Origin: Sordariomycetes sp. S80-01Y
Lineage: Eukaryota > Ascomycota > Sordariomycetes
Reading direction: 5' to 3'
Length of the DNA stretch: 64,000 nucleotides
Assembly: GCA_037042185.1 (NCBI GenBank)
Contig: JAXQJY010000028.1
Span: 1,798,001 to 1,862,000, forward strand
The translations under genes and the position numbers were made by a program. Shown here piece by piece: positions 45,161 to 56,042 of this stretch (position 1 is its first letter; each line of letters starts with the position of its first letter). Below the pieces are notes generated by a model. It had not been told where the DNA came from and did not search any database. It saw only the letters and a program-made list of their open reading frames with translations.

Positions 45161-45204
45161 GCGCCGAGTGTTGCGCCGAGTGTTGCGCCGAGTGTTGCGC
45201 TGAG
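45161..45204. repeat. 12-nt tandem repeat, about 3.7 copies
   Basis: GCGCCGAGTGTT is repeated three times exactly (45161-45172, 45173-45184, 45185-45196), followed by a degenerate partial copy (GCGCTGAG). It lies about 200 bp upstream of the bZIP-like gene. On the minus strand it reads as repeated AACACTCGGCGC. Confidence 0.85.
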
Positions 45205-46522
45205 ATGCAAAAGTATGGAGAGGCGAGTTGTATGGAGCAACTATGTCACAGCCGTGGTGAAGCGAGGCATCGCCCATATATCGAGAAGCAAGTCAGCCTG
45301 GGGAATAGCAGGCGCACGGAAGGATTCGACGGCTAGCTCAATCCGAATCGGTGGATCTGTCACAGGTGCCGGCACGGGGTCTGATCAAGGCAACGGGGAG
45401 GCGTGTACAGAACGAGGTTGAACCCGGGACGGTGGCAGCGAGTCTGGAGGAGACAGCGGGGGGGCTAAAGGAACAACTATAGTGAACCAAGACATGACAG
45501 GACGAGGTAGGCATGGGCCGGCGGGACAATCATACCATGGGTCGACCACGATCCGACTAACAGGGTTCCAAAGGTCCAGGCTACACCTACTGCTACTGGG
45601 AGTTGCATCGTAGGGCAGATTGAACGGCTGGGGAGTTCGCCCTGTGACGCAGGCGGCAGATGAGTGAGTCCGACACCCCTGCTCGACTAGCATGGCAGAT
45701 AGGCAGTGGGTGGGTAGTGGGGACCTTTGCACGGAGGGTGCCGTGGCATGTCAGAGCGATACTTATGGTTAAGGGCGCCGGCAAGAAAGGGGCTGAGAGG
45801 CTTGCAGACGGAGCCACTCCCGAAAGTCCATGCCAGGAACGGCAAAAGGGCTGCAGCTTGACTTGGTGATCTGTGAAGAGGCAGCGAGGGTTTGGACGGG
45901 GAGGCAAGAGATCATCGAGTGAATGTCTGGTCTGCCACATGGCTCCGCGAAGGCTCCGGCAGCTCTGCTCATCAGGCCAAGATCCTCCCCATGCGCCGGG
46001 CCGGGAGTCACCACCGCGAGGTAGCATTCGCACCTACTTTCTTAACCGGATGAGCAGTGCGATGACCTGTCGAGGGTAGAATGCAGATTGGCGTACCCGC
46101 AGGTGCCTCCATTCCAGAGTGGACGGTGATAGGGATTGGAGGGAGTAAGAGGGCCGCACTGGGCGGGGTGTACCTGGAAGTGTGGAAGCATCGAATGACT
46201 GGCGTCCAGTCCAGCCTTGCACCAGGGTACCGACCGAGCTGATGACTCGGTGGTCCAGTCCAGACTTGGGTTGTCGCAGCAATGTAACGACAGCCTCCCA
46301 TCGGCGTGCCTTGGGCCGGCGGCGCTGCGAGACACTGCACGCTTGTCGAGGAGTTCGGCAGGGTTTCTGAGGCTTCAGCTGGCGCAATTTGGCGCGTGTG
46401 AGAAACGCGAGATATACGACGGGAGGATGGAGTGACGTTGAAGCTTGGCCTAGCCTAGGCTGGGCGAGGTGGGGTCTCAGCACGGTCCCGCTGGGGTGGC
46501 AGAGGGCTGACCAGCCAAAGCT

Positions 46523-46553
46523 AAGGTACGTAGCGCGCAGTGCTGCGTACCTT
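46523..46553. repeat. 31-bp imperfect palindrome (hairpin)
   Basis: AAGGTACG (46523-46530) and CGTACCTT (46546-46553) are perfect inverted copies. An inner pair AGC/GCT extends the stem with one mismatched position, leaving a 7-nt loop (GCGCAGT). It sits in the gene-free interval. Confidence 0.7.
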
Positions 46554-47092
46554 CAGTAATAAGGTCCTACAGTAAGTTGCCTGTGATCTGCAGCCGGCGG
46601 GCGTCTGTTAACGCCACGCCCTTCAGCCCTTCCGTCCGGTGTTCTGCCAGCAAACATCTGATTGAACGCGCTCGGGAATTTGCTGGAGCCTATTTTAAGC
46701 ATCGACCTGAGCCCTCCCTCACGGGGTACGGAATACGCTGGAATTACAGTGCCTACCTGGAGGTTGCCTGGGCAGGAGCCTTTGTGCCGTGCACGTTCGT
46801 GGTCGAGCACCTCAGCGATCAAGACGTGCAGCCATGAAGCCTGGGTCTGCCTTGCTGGGGCACCATCTGATTATCAGCCGAAGTGATCAGCCGAAGGAAG
46901 CTCTTACATCGAGGAACGTGGCCGTCCCGCTCCAATCTCCAGTTTGTCCCTGGTCGATCAGGTCAGTGGCGGCCTCCTCTGTGCATGCGAAGGATGCTGC
47001 CACATGGGGGTTTCGTAAACGATCTCGGCGGGCTCATGCGACGAGACGATAGATCTTGGGGCCATGGATGGCAATCGGCCGGCTAAGTACTT

Positions 47093-47120
47093 AACAGGCA
47101 GTCCCCAACAGGCAGTCCCC
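47093..47120. repeat. 14-nt tandem duplication
   Basis: AACAGGCAGTCCCC occurs twice back to back (47093-47106 and 47107-47120), followed by another AA. Probably a simple slippage duplication. Confidence 0.8.
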
Positions 47121-50100
47121 AAGGCCCTGGGAGCAAGGATACCTGCAGGCAGGCTCGCACTGCTGCCTCCTCGAGATTGCATTATACGTATTTCTGTTTT
47201 CGTCAACTGGAGAGGAGTTACGGAGTAAATCGCCAGAGCGACCATGTCGGCACTTTGAAACAAGCTGCCCGTCTCGTTGGGCGCTGTCGACGCTTCTTGT
47301 AGATCATGTCCCGGTGGAGACGCTGTCCGTGGGAGTGTGTGGTCCGGAACCTCACTGGCGTCCGTGCGGCGGGCTGCAAATCAGTGTGAATTGCCTGGCG
47401 GCATGCTCCCGAGCCTGTGGGCCGTTGCGCCGGTGCGACGGGGTCTTAACTCGTCAAAACAATGGCTGTCGTCCCGGGCAAAACTACTGCTCGGGACATC
47501 GAGGACATCGACACCCTGTAGGATCGGACATCGGCTCAGTGACGCTGGTGACTGCATCCCGGCCAATATTCCTAGGAGTCAACGAGTTGGCAAGCCAGTA
47601 TTTGAGATCCGCCAGCGATCAGAGAACCCCATCTGTCTGTTTTTCCAGCAATGAACAAGGGGCGCTTGTCCCGTGCCCGCATTGCTGGTGCGTTATCCTC
47701 GCGAGGCCATGAGCGGCAGGGGTCTCGGAACTCTTTGATGCTGTTGATATGCAGCACTAGCCACGCATCTTCCAAAAATAATCTCTAGGTGGAGGAGCAA
47801 GGCCTCGACACAACAACTTGTTGAGCCAAAGAGAGGTCGCAACGGATCTTGAAACACGCAAGGCGAATGCCCATTGCAACCTCGACGTCGAGCATCGCCA
47901 CGAGGTCTGCCAGATTGAGTCTGCAGCCCGACAACATCGTCATTCCCAAGCTTTCGATGCCCTTCCCCTTCCAAAACACATGCGTCTGGTCCTTCCGTCG
48001 CATCTCCCGTCGAAATGGCTGCTCAAAGCGTCCTGAGGAAGATAATGCTGGCCAGCACCGTGACCGTACTTGAGCTCCCGTCTAGCTCGGCCTGCAGATG
48101 CCAGACCAGATAATGTCGCGTTTGTTGCGACGGTTGGGCGGTGAAACTACCCGCTCCCGACGCTGCCACCGATATGATCACTGCCAGTGGCAGCTTGCAG
48201 AGGCATTCGAGGAGGGGAACCTCGGGATTCGCGGGGCTTCCAGTGGCTGCGTACAGTGGCTCCGCGCTTCCAGCTGAGACGAGCTGAAGCCGCAAGGCAA
48301 CATCCTGCGACATTTCCTTTCCGTGGACCAACTCGCTGCCCAGCCCCAATCGATTTCACCCGCCGCCAGCTCCTGGTTTTGCTTGTTGCTTTTCGAACTC
48401 AAATGCTTCACCAGCCAAATGTTCTGGCGACAGAAGCATATGCGATTTTCTTCCAGTGTGCAGGTACTTTGAAGTGATGCTGGCTGTCCGGGGTCAGTGG
48501 AGGCGGCAGGTGATCCCGGCAAGCTCATTGGCGAAATCGCACTGAATCCTGAAAAGGGCAACGCGCAGAAGCCAAGACCAAGCGGTCACGCCCCTAGGGC
48601 GTGGCTGTAAGAAACCGGGGGTAATCCTCATATCAGCCCTTCCCGGGGTCGGGAGAAGGTGTCCAACTCTCCTCTCCTCTGGCATTCGGGTTGCAGCGAA
48701 GTCGAGTATGAGATCTCGCCACAATCGCTGCTGGCGAAACTTGTTACCGAAGTTTGCAGATCAATCCTTCAGGCTCATGTTCTCGTGGCCACAGGGTTCT
48801 GTGCGCAGTGTGCAACCAATCCCAAAGCCTGACGCCGTCGAGATTTGACTCCCCGAGGCCTAAGCTAGTTAGTTGACCTTGGTCGGTGGGCGTCCGCTTC
48901 GTGGAGATGCAAGGACCGCGGCCATCAAGAACTCGGGATCGGTGCAGCCTACTGATCTCCGTGAGACAGAGGGGAGTTGGGCGTTCTTGACCGCCTTCCA
49001 AAGGTTGGAAGGTGACGATCAAGTCGATCGACCGTCAAAACGCCGAGCACTTGCAGATTACAGCTTATCTCGAGAAGTTGGCACTTTCGAGATCCTCCGT
49101 CGTCTTCGATCCTTGGCGAGTATGATCGCGCTGAGTGACTGGCTGGCTTCGTTGAGGAGCTCGTCTAAATGGTTGGGGATTCTGCCTGATGCACCGAGGC
49201 CTTGTATGTCGATGCTGCCGCCAATGCCGCGGTGCTTGCCATGTTATTTGGCCGTCGACAGTCCAGATCTATGAGTGAGAGCTCCGTCTCTCAGGTTGTG
49301 CGACTGGCGCGGTTTCCGTGGTTGGAGTACAGCCGGGTCTGACGCCGTGTCGAGACGGGCGGGGCCAAGTGCTGCTATTGGCATGTCTGCACAAGTCGAC
49401 AAATTAGTCGTGGGGTCGGGGCAGCCCCCGTAGTGATCGAGTTCCAGTGTCGATTTTCAAGTCGGTAGCTTCAGCGAGCTTCTGTGTCTCTCGAGAGCAG
49501 GGAAGCATGCCTCTTTATAACTTAACAACTTCGACGGCAGCCACGGACCCTAGGGGCGGCGCCTAGACGCAAGTAGAAAAGATTCCGAACGTTGGATCTG
49601 ATCAACGTTGTGAAATGCAATATCTGGAGCCGAAATGCTGTTGCCTAGAGCTCGACCCCGGGTTGTTGGCGCGTTTGTCAGTGCTGACACACGATCCTCA
49701 GCGGCGCATTAGCAGCTAAATGTGCTCTATTTGCGTAGCGTCTGGGGCTCGACAACTCCATACTCGGAATAAAGTTGCTAGGTCGGCGAAGACACCAACA
49801 AAGACGTTGTAAGACTTGTACTCACCCCATATCTACAGCGGATTTCAGCGGATTTGGTGGCACATTGCAGTAAATCAGGAGTCTGCTGCTAAGAGTTTCG
49901 CCAAGGTTGCATTGGGACTCTGATTTCCCTGAGTAACACCCCATCTTCACCATCGTCAATCGAGAACCACTTACCCTGCAAGCATCCACCTATAATCGTT
50001 CCATGCCCAAGTCGAGTGAGTTCTCCGGTTTTGGGGGTAGAAAGGGCAAATGTAAGTCTCTGTTTCTTTCATTGAGCGAAGCTAGCCCAACACAGTTGCT

Positions 50101-50295
50101 TTCACATAAAAACAGTCAATTGGACGTGGATGTTTACCACGATTCATCTGATGCATCCACATACATTCATCAAAAGAAGGCGAACGTTCAGTGGTTGCCG
50201 TGTTTACGAAAAAGATGCCATGCATTCGCCAAATCTACAAATAGTGATACAACATGTTGTATGATACAGCCTCCGCGGCGTCCTCTGCCAAAGTA

Positions 50296-51003
50296 CTATA
50301 GTTTGGCCAGAAGCTCGGCCTCGCGCTCAGCCCTACGCTCAGCCGACCTCTTCTTGAAGCGAACCTCCGTCCTTCTCCTCTCTCCGCCATCGATCTTGCG
50401 TCCCTGCTTGTTTTCCCACATGCCCTCCGTCACCTTGACCATCGCAGCTCCCTCCCCGCTTATTGGCAGGGCGAAGGGACCACGGATAGACTGCGTTCCC
50501 TTCACGTTGTATCCTATCGGCCGCACCAGTTCCTCTGGATTTTGATCCGAGGGAGGGCTGTTGGGATGCGGCACATTGACAACGTACTTAGCGAAGGCTT
50601 TGTGCGCGCCAGGTCCTATCGGCTTTGCGACCTTCAATATGGCCTCACCGTCCCTAACGTACCGGAAGTCGGCGCCGGGTCCCAGGTTCCCCTTGCGGTA
50701 CTTATCCATCCAGTGCAGCAGATATCGTCGCTTGCGGGTGGGTTCGATACCGAGTTGCTTGAGTTCGGGACCGGTCAGGGAGAAAAGGGACTCCCATGAT
50801 GGAAATTTGCTTGCGTATCGGTTCAGCCCGCGGCCGATGAGGGTAAGGAAGGTCTGCACGTTTGGGGCGAAAGGAATAGGTTCGGGGACTCGGGCTTCTC
50901 GCTTCGTCTTTTGGTGGAGGCTTCGAGCTTGGCTGGTTTTGGCGAAAGTGTTCGATGCTGGCGCCAGGAGACGCAAGCACGGTCGCAGCTGGTCGAGCTT
51001 CAT
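50296..51003 (-). CDS. FYV4: mitochondrial small ribosomal subunit protein mS41
   Basis: mS41 (Fyv4) of the mitochondrial ribosome, identified by its IGR motif domain: TFLTLIGRGLNRYASKFPSW, then LFSLTGPELKQLGIEPTRKR and RYLLHWMDKYRKG (about residues 51-105). Single exon, 235 aa. The N terminus (MKLDQLRPCLRLLAPASNTF and on to ARSLHQKTKREARV) is a plausible mitochondrial presequence. The region after the IGR domain carries a conserved-looking GPFALPISGEGAAMVKVTEG, and the C terminus is a basic helix (KKRSAERRAEREAELLAKL). It is divergent from the SHPRH/IRC20-like gene, with 479 bp between starts. Confidence 0.92.
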   Translation of the reverse strand: MKLDQLRPCLRLLAPASNTFAKTSQARSLHQKTKREARVPEPIPFAPNVQTFLTLIGRGLNRYASKFPSWESLFSLTGPELKQLGIEPTRKRRYLLHWMDKYRKGNLGPGADFRYVRDGEAILKVAKPIGPGAHKAFAKYVVNVPHPNSPPSDQNPEELVRPIGYNVKGTQSIRGPFALPISGEGAAMVKVTEGMWENKQGRKIDGGERRRTEVRFKKRSAERRAEREAELLAKL

Positions 51004-51482
51004 CGTGACTGCGGGCGCAGGAAGTTAGAAGATGGGACCCAATGAGATTGTACAGAATGGCATGGACATACAAGAGCGAAGAACCTAATCAAGGGTTCGT
51101 CGTGCACCGACACCTGTCGCGACGATTCATTGTCAATTCGAGGTCAAAGAATTTCTACACGTCGGACGCGACCTTAGTCAGCGATGGGCAAGCCACAACG
51201 CCACGCCACGGTTCCGCCTTCTCCTGCCAGGTTCTAGACGGACGACGCCACCCACCCACCGCGTTTCAAGCTTCTTCATTGGCTGGTATCCTTTGTAAGC
51301 TGCAGCATCCCTGTTGACACTTACACACCTCGACTACGTCTCAGTGGTTCACATCTCTGTCACATCCCATTTCTTATTCTTTTTTTTTTACCCTTCCATC
51401 ACCTTGATTTACATATCAGGCTCCAAAACCTCAACGCTAGACGACTGCAGGGCAGCCTGCAGTTGGAGATAAGGGGAATAAC
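51004..51482. promoter_or_regulatory. bidirectional promoter between mS41 and the SNF2-RING gene
   Basis: 479 bp hold both divergent promoters. An inverted CCAAT (ATTGG) occurs at about 51278-51282. Just upstream of 51400 is a long T-rich tract (TTCTTTTTTTTTTACCCTTCC) typical of fungal promoters. Confidence 0.45.
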
Positions 51483-54400
51483 ATGCCTCGGAGATCACGT
51501 AATACATCAGATCCTATAAATGTTAGGTTCGGGCGGCAGAGGCTGAATGTGAACGGCGAGTCTTCAAGGTCATGCGACGTCTACAGGATTGCTCACATTT
51601 CGTCAGACTTGGATCCCGAAGATTTCCTGGATGCTTTGAAATCTCTGCCAACACAAGATCAAGATGCTCCGGGTACCCCGCAAACCGACGAGCACTTGTC
51701 AAAACGACGCAGGCTCGAGATCTCGTCGGTACCCTGCTTCTGTATAGCCAGGAGACAAGTTGTATTTCAGAGGCCTTGTCCCTCAGTCCCAGAAAGCTCG
51801 TATACTGTTGAAAGGATCGACGTTGGCAAGCAGGTTCACTTCAGCCACGTCGTTGCGAACAGTCCCGGCGATGATTTCCTTCAAATCAGCTTGCGAGGCA
51901 GTCGAAAGGTGTCTTATGTGCCTCTGTTAGACGAAAACACCAGAAAAGACGTCGCCGCGATTGCTCGCCTTGGCGGCAAGACACCTCTATCTGGCAGTGG
52001 TGGGCGATCTCCGGGTGCGGTATCGTCTCAATTCGACATCACGATCGATAGAAAAGACGATAATATTACCATGACAATTAATTGTCAGCTGTTCTGGAAC
52101 GACACCCCTTCACCGCTGAACGGTCTAAGACAAACCGACCACCGCAGGGTCACCGACGAGCTCATCTCGACGTTTTTCCCCAGTGATGGGCCGGCAGTGG
52201 CTGCTTGGTCTCCCATGGACTTCTATGGAGCAGCTTTTGTGCCTAGCAAAGAAGACGAGGCACCGCTCTCAATCGAGACCCCGGGTCTTGACGCAACCCT
52301 ATACCCTTATCAGAAAAGAACTTTGCAATGGATGCTGAGGAGAGAGGGCGTACAGTGGAGCGCTGGCCTTGCGATTCAAGACACGGAACAAGCTATTGTA
52401 ACCCCTTTGAGCGACAGCTCCCGCCGTGTCAGGGATGCCGATGGAACGCAAATGTTCCTCAGCGACGTACTCCACACGGTGTCTGCTAGCAATGATGCCT
52501 ATCGCATTCACGAAGGAATGGTCCGGGGCGGTATCTTGGCCGAGGAGATGGGTTTAGGTAAAACGCTGGAAGTACTTGCGCTCATACTTTTGCACCCAAG
52601 AGCGATACACAACACTTCCTCCTCTGAGAAGGTTCGGAGCGGTGCGACTCTGATTGTTGCGCCAGAATCACTTAGGCCTCAGTGGATATCGGAGATTTCA
52701 CGACACGCTCCTGGTCTCCGTTTCGAATACTACAGAGGATGCGCAAGAGAAAAGGGGGATGTAGCTGACATTGCCAAACGACTCGCTGAGTGCGATGTGG
52801 TAGTCACAACTTACTCCGTGCTGTCAGCTGAGATTCACTTTGCACTCGAAGTCCCCGAGAGATCAAGGCGACGAGAACGCAAATATGAGAGACGCACTTC
52901 GCCTCTAGTCTTGGTCGAATGGTGGAGGTTGTGTTTGGATGAAGCGCAGATGATCGAGAACGGCTTTAGCCAAGCTGCAAGGACGGCTCGCACTATTCCT
53001 CGAATCAATGCTTGGGGTATCACAGGAACACCCGTGAAGGACGATGTGAAGGATCTGTTCGGCCTCCTGAGCTTTCTGCGGTACGAGCCACTTGCGTCGG
53101 CTCCACAAGCCTGGAACGGGATGCTGCAATCTCACAAGCCCATCTTTCAGCGACTTTTCAACACAATCGCCGTCCGCCATACGAAGGCTTTGGTGCGCGA
53201 CGAGATTGCCTTGCCCCCTCAACGGCGATACGCAATCAGCGTACCTTTCACTGCGGTGGAGGAGCAGCATTATCAGAACTTGTTTAGAGAGATGGCCGAG
53301 GCATGCGGTGTTGACTTGCAAGGCAACCCGATGCTTGAAAACTGGCGACCCGACGATTACGAAGAAGAGATGAGGACGTGGCTCAACCGTTTGAGGCAGA
53401 CGGCCCTGCATCCTGATGTTGGAACATACGGCCGACGCGTGCTGGGGCAGAATAGACGACCTATGCGCACCGTTGAGGAGGTTTTAGATGCTATGCTTGA
53501 AAGCAGCGAAAACCAAATACGCGCAGATCAGCGTGCGTTGCTATCCAGTAAGCTTACGCGCGGTCAACTGTTCGAAAACTCTCCACGGGTGAAGGAAGCT
53601 CGTGAAATTTGGGAAGCTGCCAGAGTCGAGGCAGACAGAGTGGTGTTTGAAGCTCGAAGAGAGCTTCAAGGTGTCATTCGGGAGGAGGGAAGATCGGGGA
53701 GTCGGACAAACCGTGCACCAGCAGATGGATTCGACTCCGAGGATTCGCAAGAAGATGATATCGACGCCCGAGGGCGCATCGGCGATGCGCGCCGCAAGCT
53801 TCGATTTGCTCTTGACTTGCAACACAAGGCTACCTTCTTCTGCGCCAATGCATATTTCCAGATCAGGGAGAACAAGGACATGACGCAGCCGGATTCCGAC
53901 GACGCTAAGGCGCTCAAGAAGATGGAAGACGACAGCTACGATGAGGCCAAGGTCATTCGGCGAGAAATCTTACAAGAGAGCCATAAGAAGGCCATGAGGC
54001 TCATGGATAAGATCACCCGCAAGGCAGAAGGACAATCCTTTACCGAGGTGGCCGAGCTCAAGGTCAAGTCTGAGAAGGGCATCGAGAGCAGTCGTACCAT
54101 AGACAATCTCGAGATGCTCTACGGGCAGCTGAATGAACAAGCGAACGTGGTCGACGAGTGGCGCGAGCAATCAGTTCAGCTGCTTGTCAAGGCACTCGTG
54201 GACGAGGAAGGCGACCTAGAGACGACTGGTGAGGAGATGGTGGACGCAGCCAAGATGCAGGACGAGATGGTGATATATGTCCAGGTCCTTCGTGCTGCCA
54301 TTGCTGATCGCCAGGATGCGATCACTGGGCAGAGAAACGAGCTTGTTGACCACGAGACCAAAACATCCATCCGCATGGCTAAAGACGGTGACGGCCCGAT

Positions 54401-55882
54401 GCCCGAAAAGCTGCTCGAGCTCTTTGAGGTACGTGATCAGATGAAGCCACTGGCAGGTCCTACATCAATGCGCGGGGCTATCAGCGAGCTTCGCAGCCTG
54501 GTCACTCGCCTGCGCAACGAATCTCACCAGTCGGAACGTGTGCGTATGGAGATGGCCATAGCCACAAGGCACCTGCAGGACACCCAGAGCGCCTTGCTCG
54601 AGCAGACAAAAGCAGCAGCTGCCTTGGAGGCGGAGGTTGAGACATTCAGGCTGACCATGAACGCTCGACTGGAGTACTATCGTCAGCTGCAGACCGTCTC
54701 TGACAGTGTGCTTCCCCATGAGGGACCGAAGACCGACGACGCTGTTGCTAGGATGATCAAGACAGAAGAAGAGCTTGCGAACAAACTGGCATCTGCCGAG
54801 GCCAAGCATCGCTATTGTAAGTTTCTTTGTGCCCTCCACGTCCGCCATTGTGCTCACATCTTGCAGTGCTCAACCTCAAAGAGGCAGGATCTAAATCTAA
54901 CGAGCCTCGCATGTGTGTCATCTGCCAAGCTCCCTTTGAGACTGGAGTCTTGACCGTCTGTGGCCATCAATTCTGCAAACAGTGTATGATGCACTGGTAC
55001 AAAGCTCACCGCAACTGTCCGGTCTGTAAAAAGCACTTGACTTCCGCGCAGCTTCACGACATCACGATGAAGCCCCAAGAACTACGGATGCATGACGAGT
55101 CATCGGAATCGAGCGGTGATCAGAATACCAGTCCTTCCCAGGAGCAGAATGGTTTGGCGAAGAAGACAGGCATCTACTCATCTTTTGGATCGGACAAGCT
55201 GGCCGAGATAAAGAACATTGAGCTCGACGGGCCTTCATACACGACGAAGGTAGACACTCTGATACGGCACCTGTTGTGGATCCGCCAGACAGATCCCGGC
55301 GCGAAGTCTATTGTCTTCTCCCAGTACAGGGACTTCTTAGACGTTATTGCCACCGCTTTCAAGCGATTCCGCATCGGGTTCGCCTCGATCGACTCTCACG
55401 GTGGGACGACACGTTTCAAAGAGGACCCAGCAGTCGAAGTCTTCCTGCTCCATGCTCGCGCTCACTCCAGCGGGCTGAACCTCGTCAACGCCAACAACGT
55501 CTTCCTCTGCGAGCCACTCGTCAACACAGCCCTCGAGCTCCAAGCCATCGCGCGGGTGGACCGTATCGGCCAAGAACACGAAACAGCAGTCTGGCTCTAC
55601 ATCACGCAAGGCACGGTAGAGGAAAGCATCTACAACCTTAGCGTCCAGCGACGAATGGAGCACATGGAGGGGAGTAGACAGGGCAAAGGGAAGAGCAAAG
55701 AATCGACTCCCGAGTTGCTGGACGCGAGTCTCGAGGCGGCGAACACGCTGGAGATGGAACAGGCGGCGTTGACAAAGCTGATGAGCAAGGATAAGAGTGC
55801 AGGAGAGGTTGTACCTAAGGGTGATTTGTGGGAGTGTTTGTTTGGACATGTCTCACCTACGTCAACCCTACCTCGGAGGTAA
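51483..55882 (+). CDS. IRC20: SNF2-family ATPase/RING ubiquitin ligase, SHPRH/IRC20 type
   Basis: Large nuclear protein combining a SNF2 DNA translocase with a RING E3 ligase, related to yeast Irc20 and human SHPRH, which act in DNA repair and recombination control. Exons 51483-54816 and 54867-55882 give 1449 aa. Walker A is in GGILAEEMGLGKTLEVLALI (about 347-366). Walker B reads LCLDEAQMIENG (DEAQ in place of DEAH/DEGH) near 484-488, followed by AWGITGTPVKDDVKDLFGLL. A long charged coiled-coil insertion (about 680-1110) separates the lobes. A C3HC4 RING follows: Cys1128, Cys1131, Cys1143, His1145, Cys1148, Cys1151, Cys1162, Cys1165. The second helicase lobe has KSIVFSQYRDFLDVIA, HSSGLNLVNANNVFL and AIARVDRIGQEHETAVW. 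The intron (54817-54866) lies just before the RING. The split lobes with RING between them are diagnostic of the group. Confidence 0.92.
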
Positions 55883-56042
55883 TTATACGTTCATAGAGGA
55901 ATGGAGAAGGGAGCATTCTATACCCATATTTAATGCGAGCAATGAATTGATGATCAAATAGAATGCTGGTGTGCTATTCCCGTACCCTACCTCCCGCTTG
56001 CCAAATCGTCCTGAACGCCATTTCTCTCTAGATTTTCTCGTT

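Larger units (their letters stand above)
44958..50295. other. 5.3-kb stretch without a recognisable gene
   Basis: The longest gene-free interval of the window, between the bZIP-like start and the mS41 stop. Open frames on both strands are short, overlap one another and look random. It holds a 12-nt tandem repeat (45161-45204), a hairpin (46523-46553) and a 14-nt tandem duplication (47093-47120). I see no transposase, reverse transcriptase, terminal repeats or strong AT bias of the kind left by RIP. It could be an extended upstream region of the bZIP-like gene, hold non-coding transcripts, or hide small multi-exon genes I could not resolve (for example one beginning at 50003). Confidence 0.5.

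Noticed and set aside
44958-50295. Possible transposon or viral relic in the gene-free interval
   Set aside because: No transposase, reverse transcriptase, integrase or capsid-like reading frame, no terminal repeats found by eye, and no strong AT shift.
50003-50545. Plus-strand frame starting MPKSSEFSGFGGRKGK with a leader-like upstream sequence and two possible donors
   Set aside because: The start context is attractive, but no downstream exon gives a convincing protein, and the frame runs into the antisense of mS41. Left as unproven.
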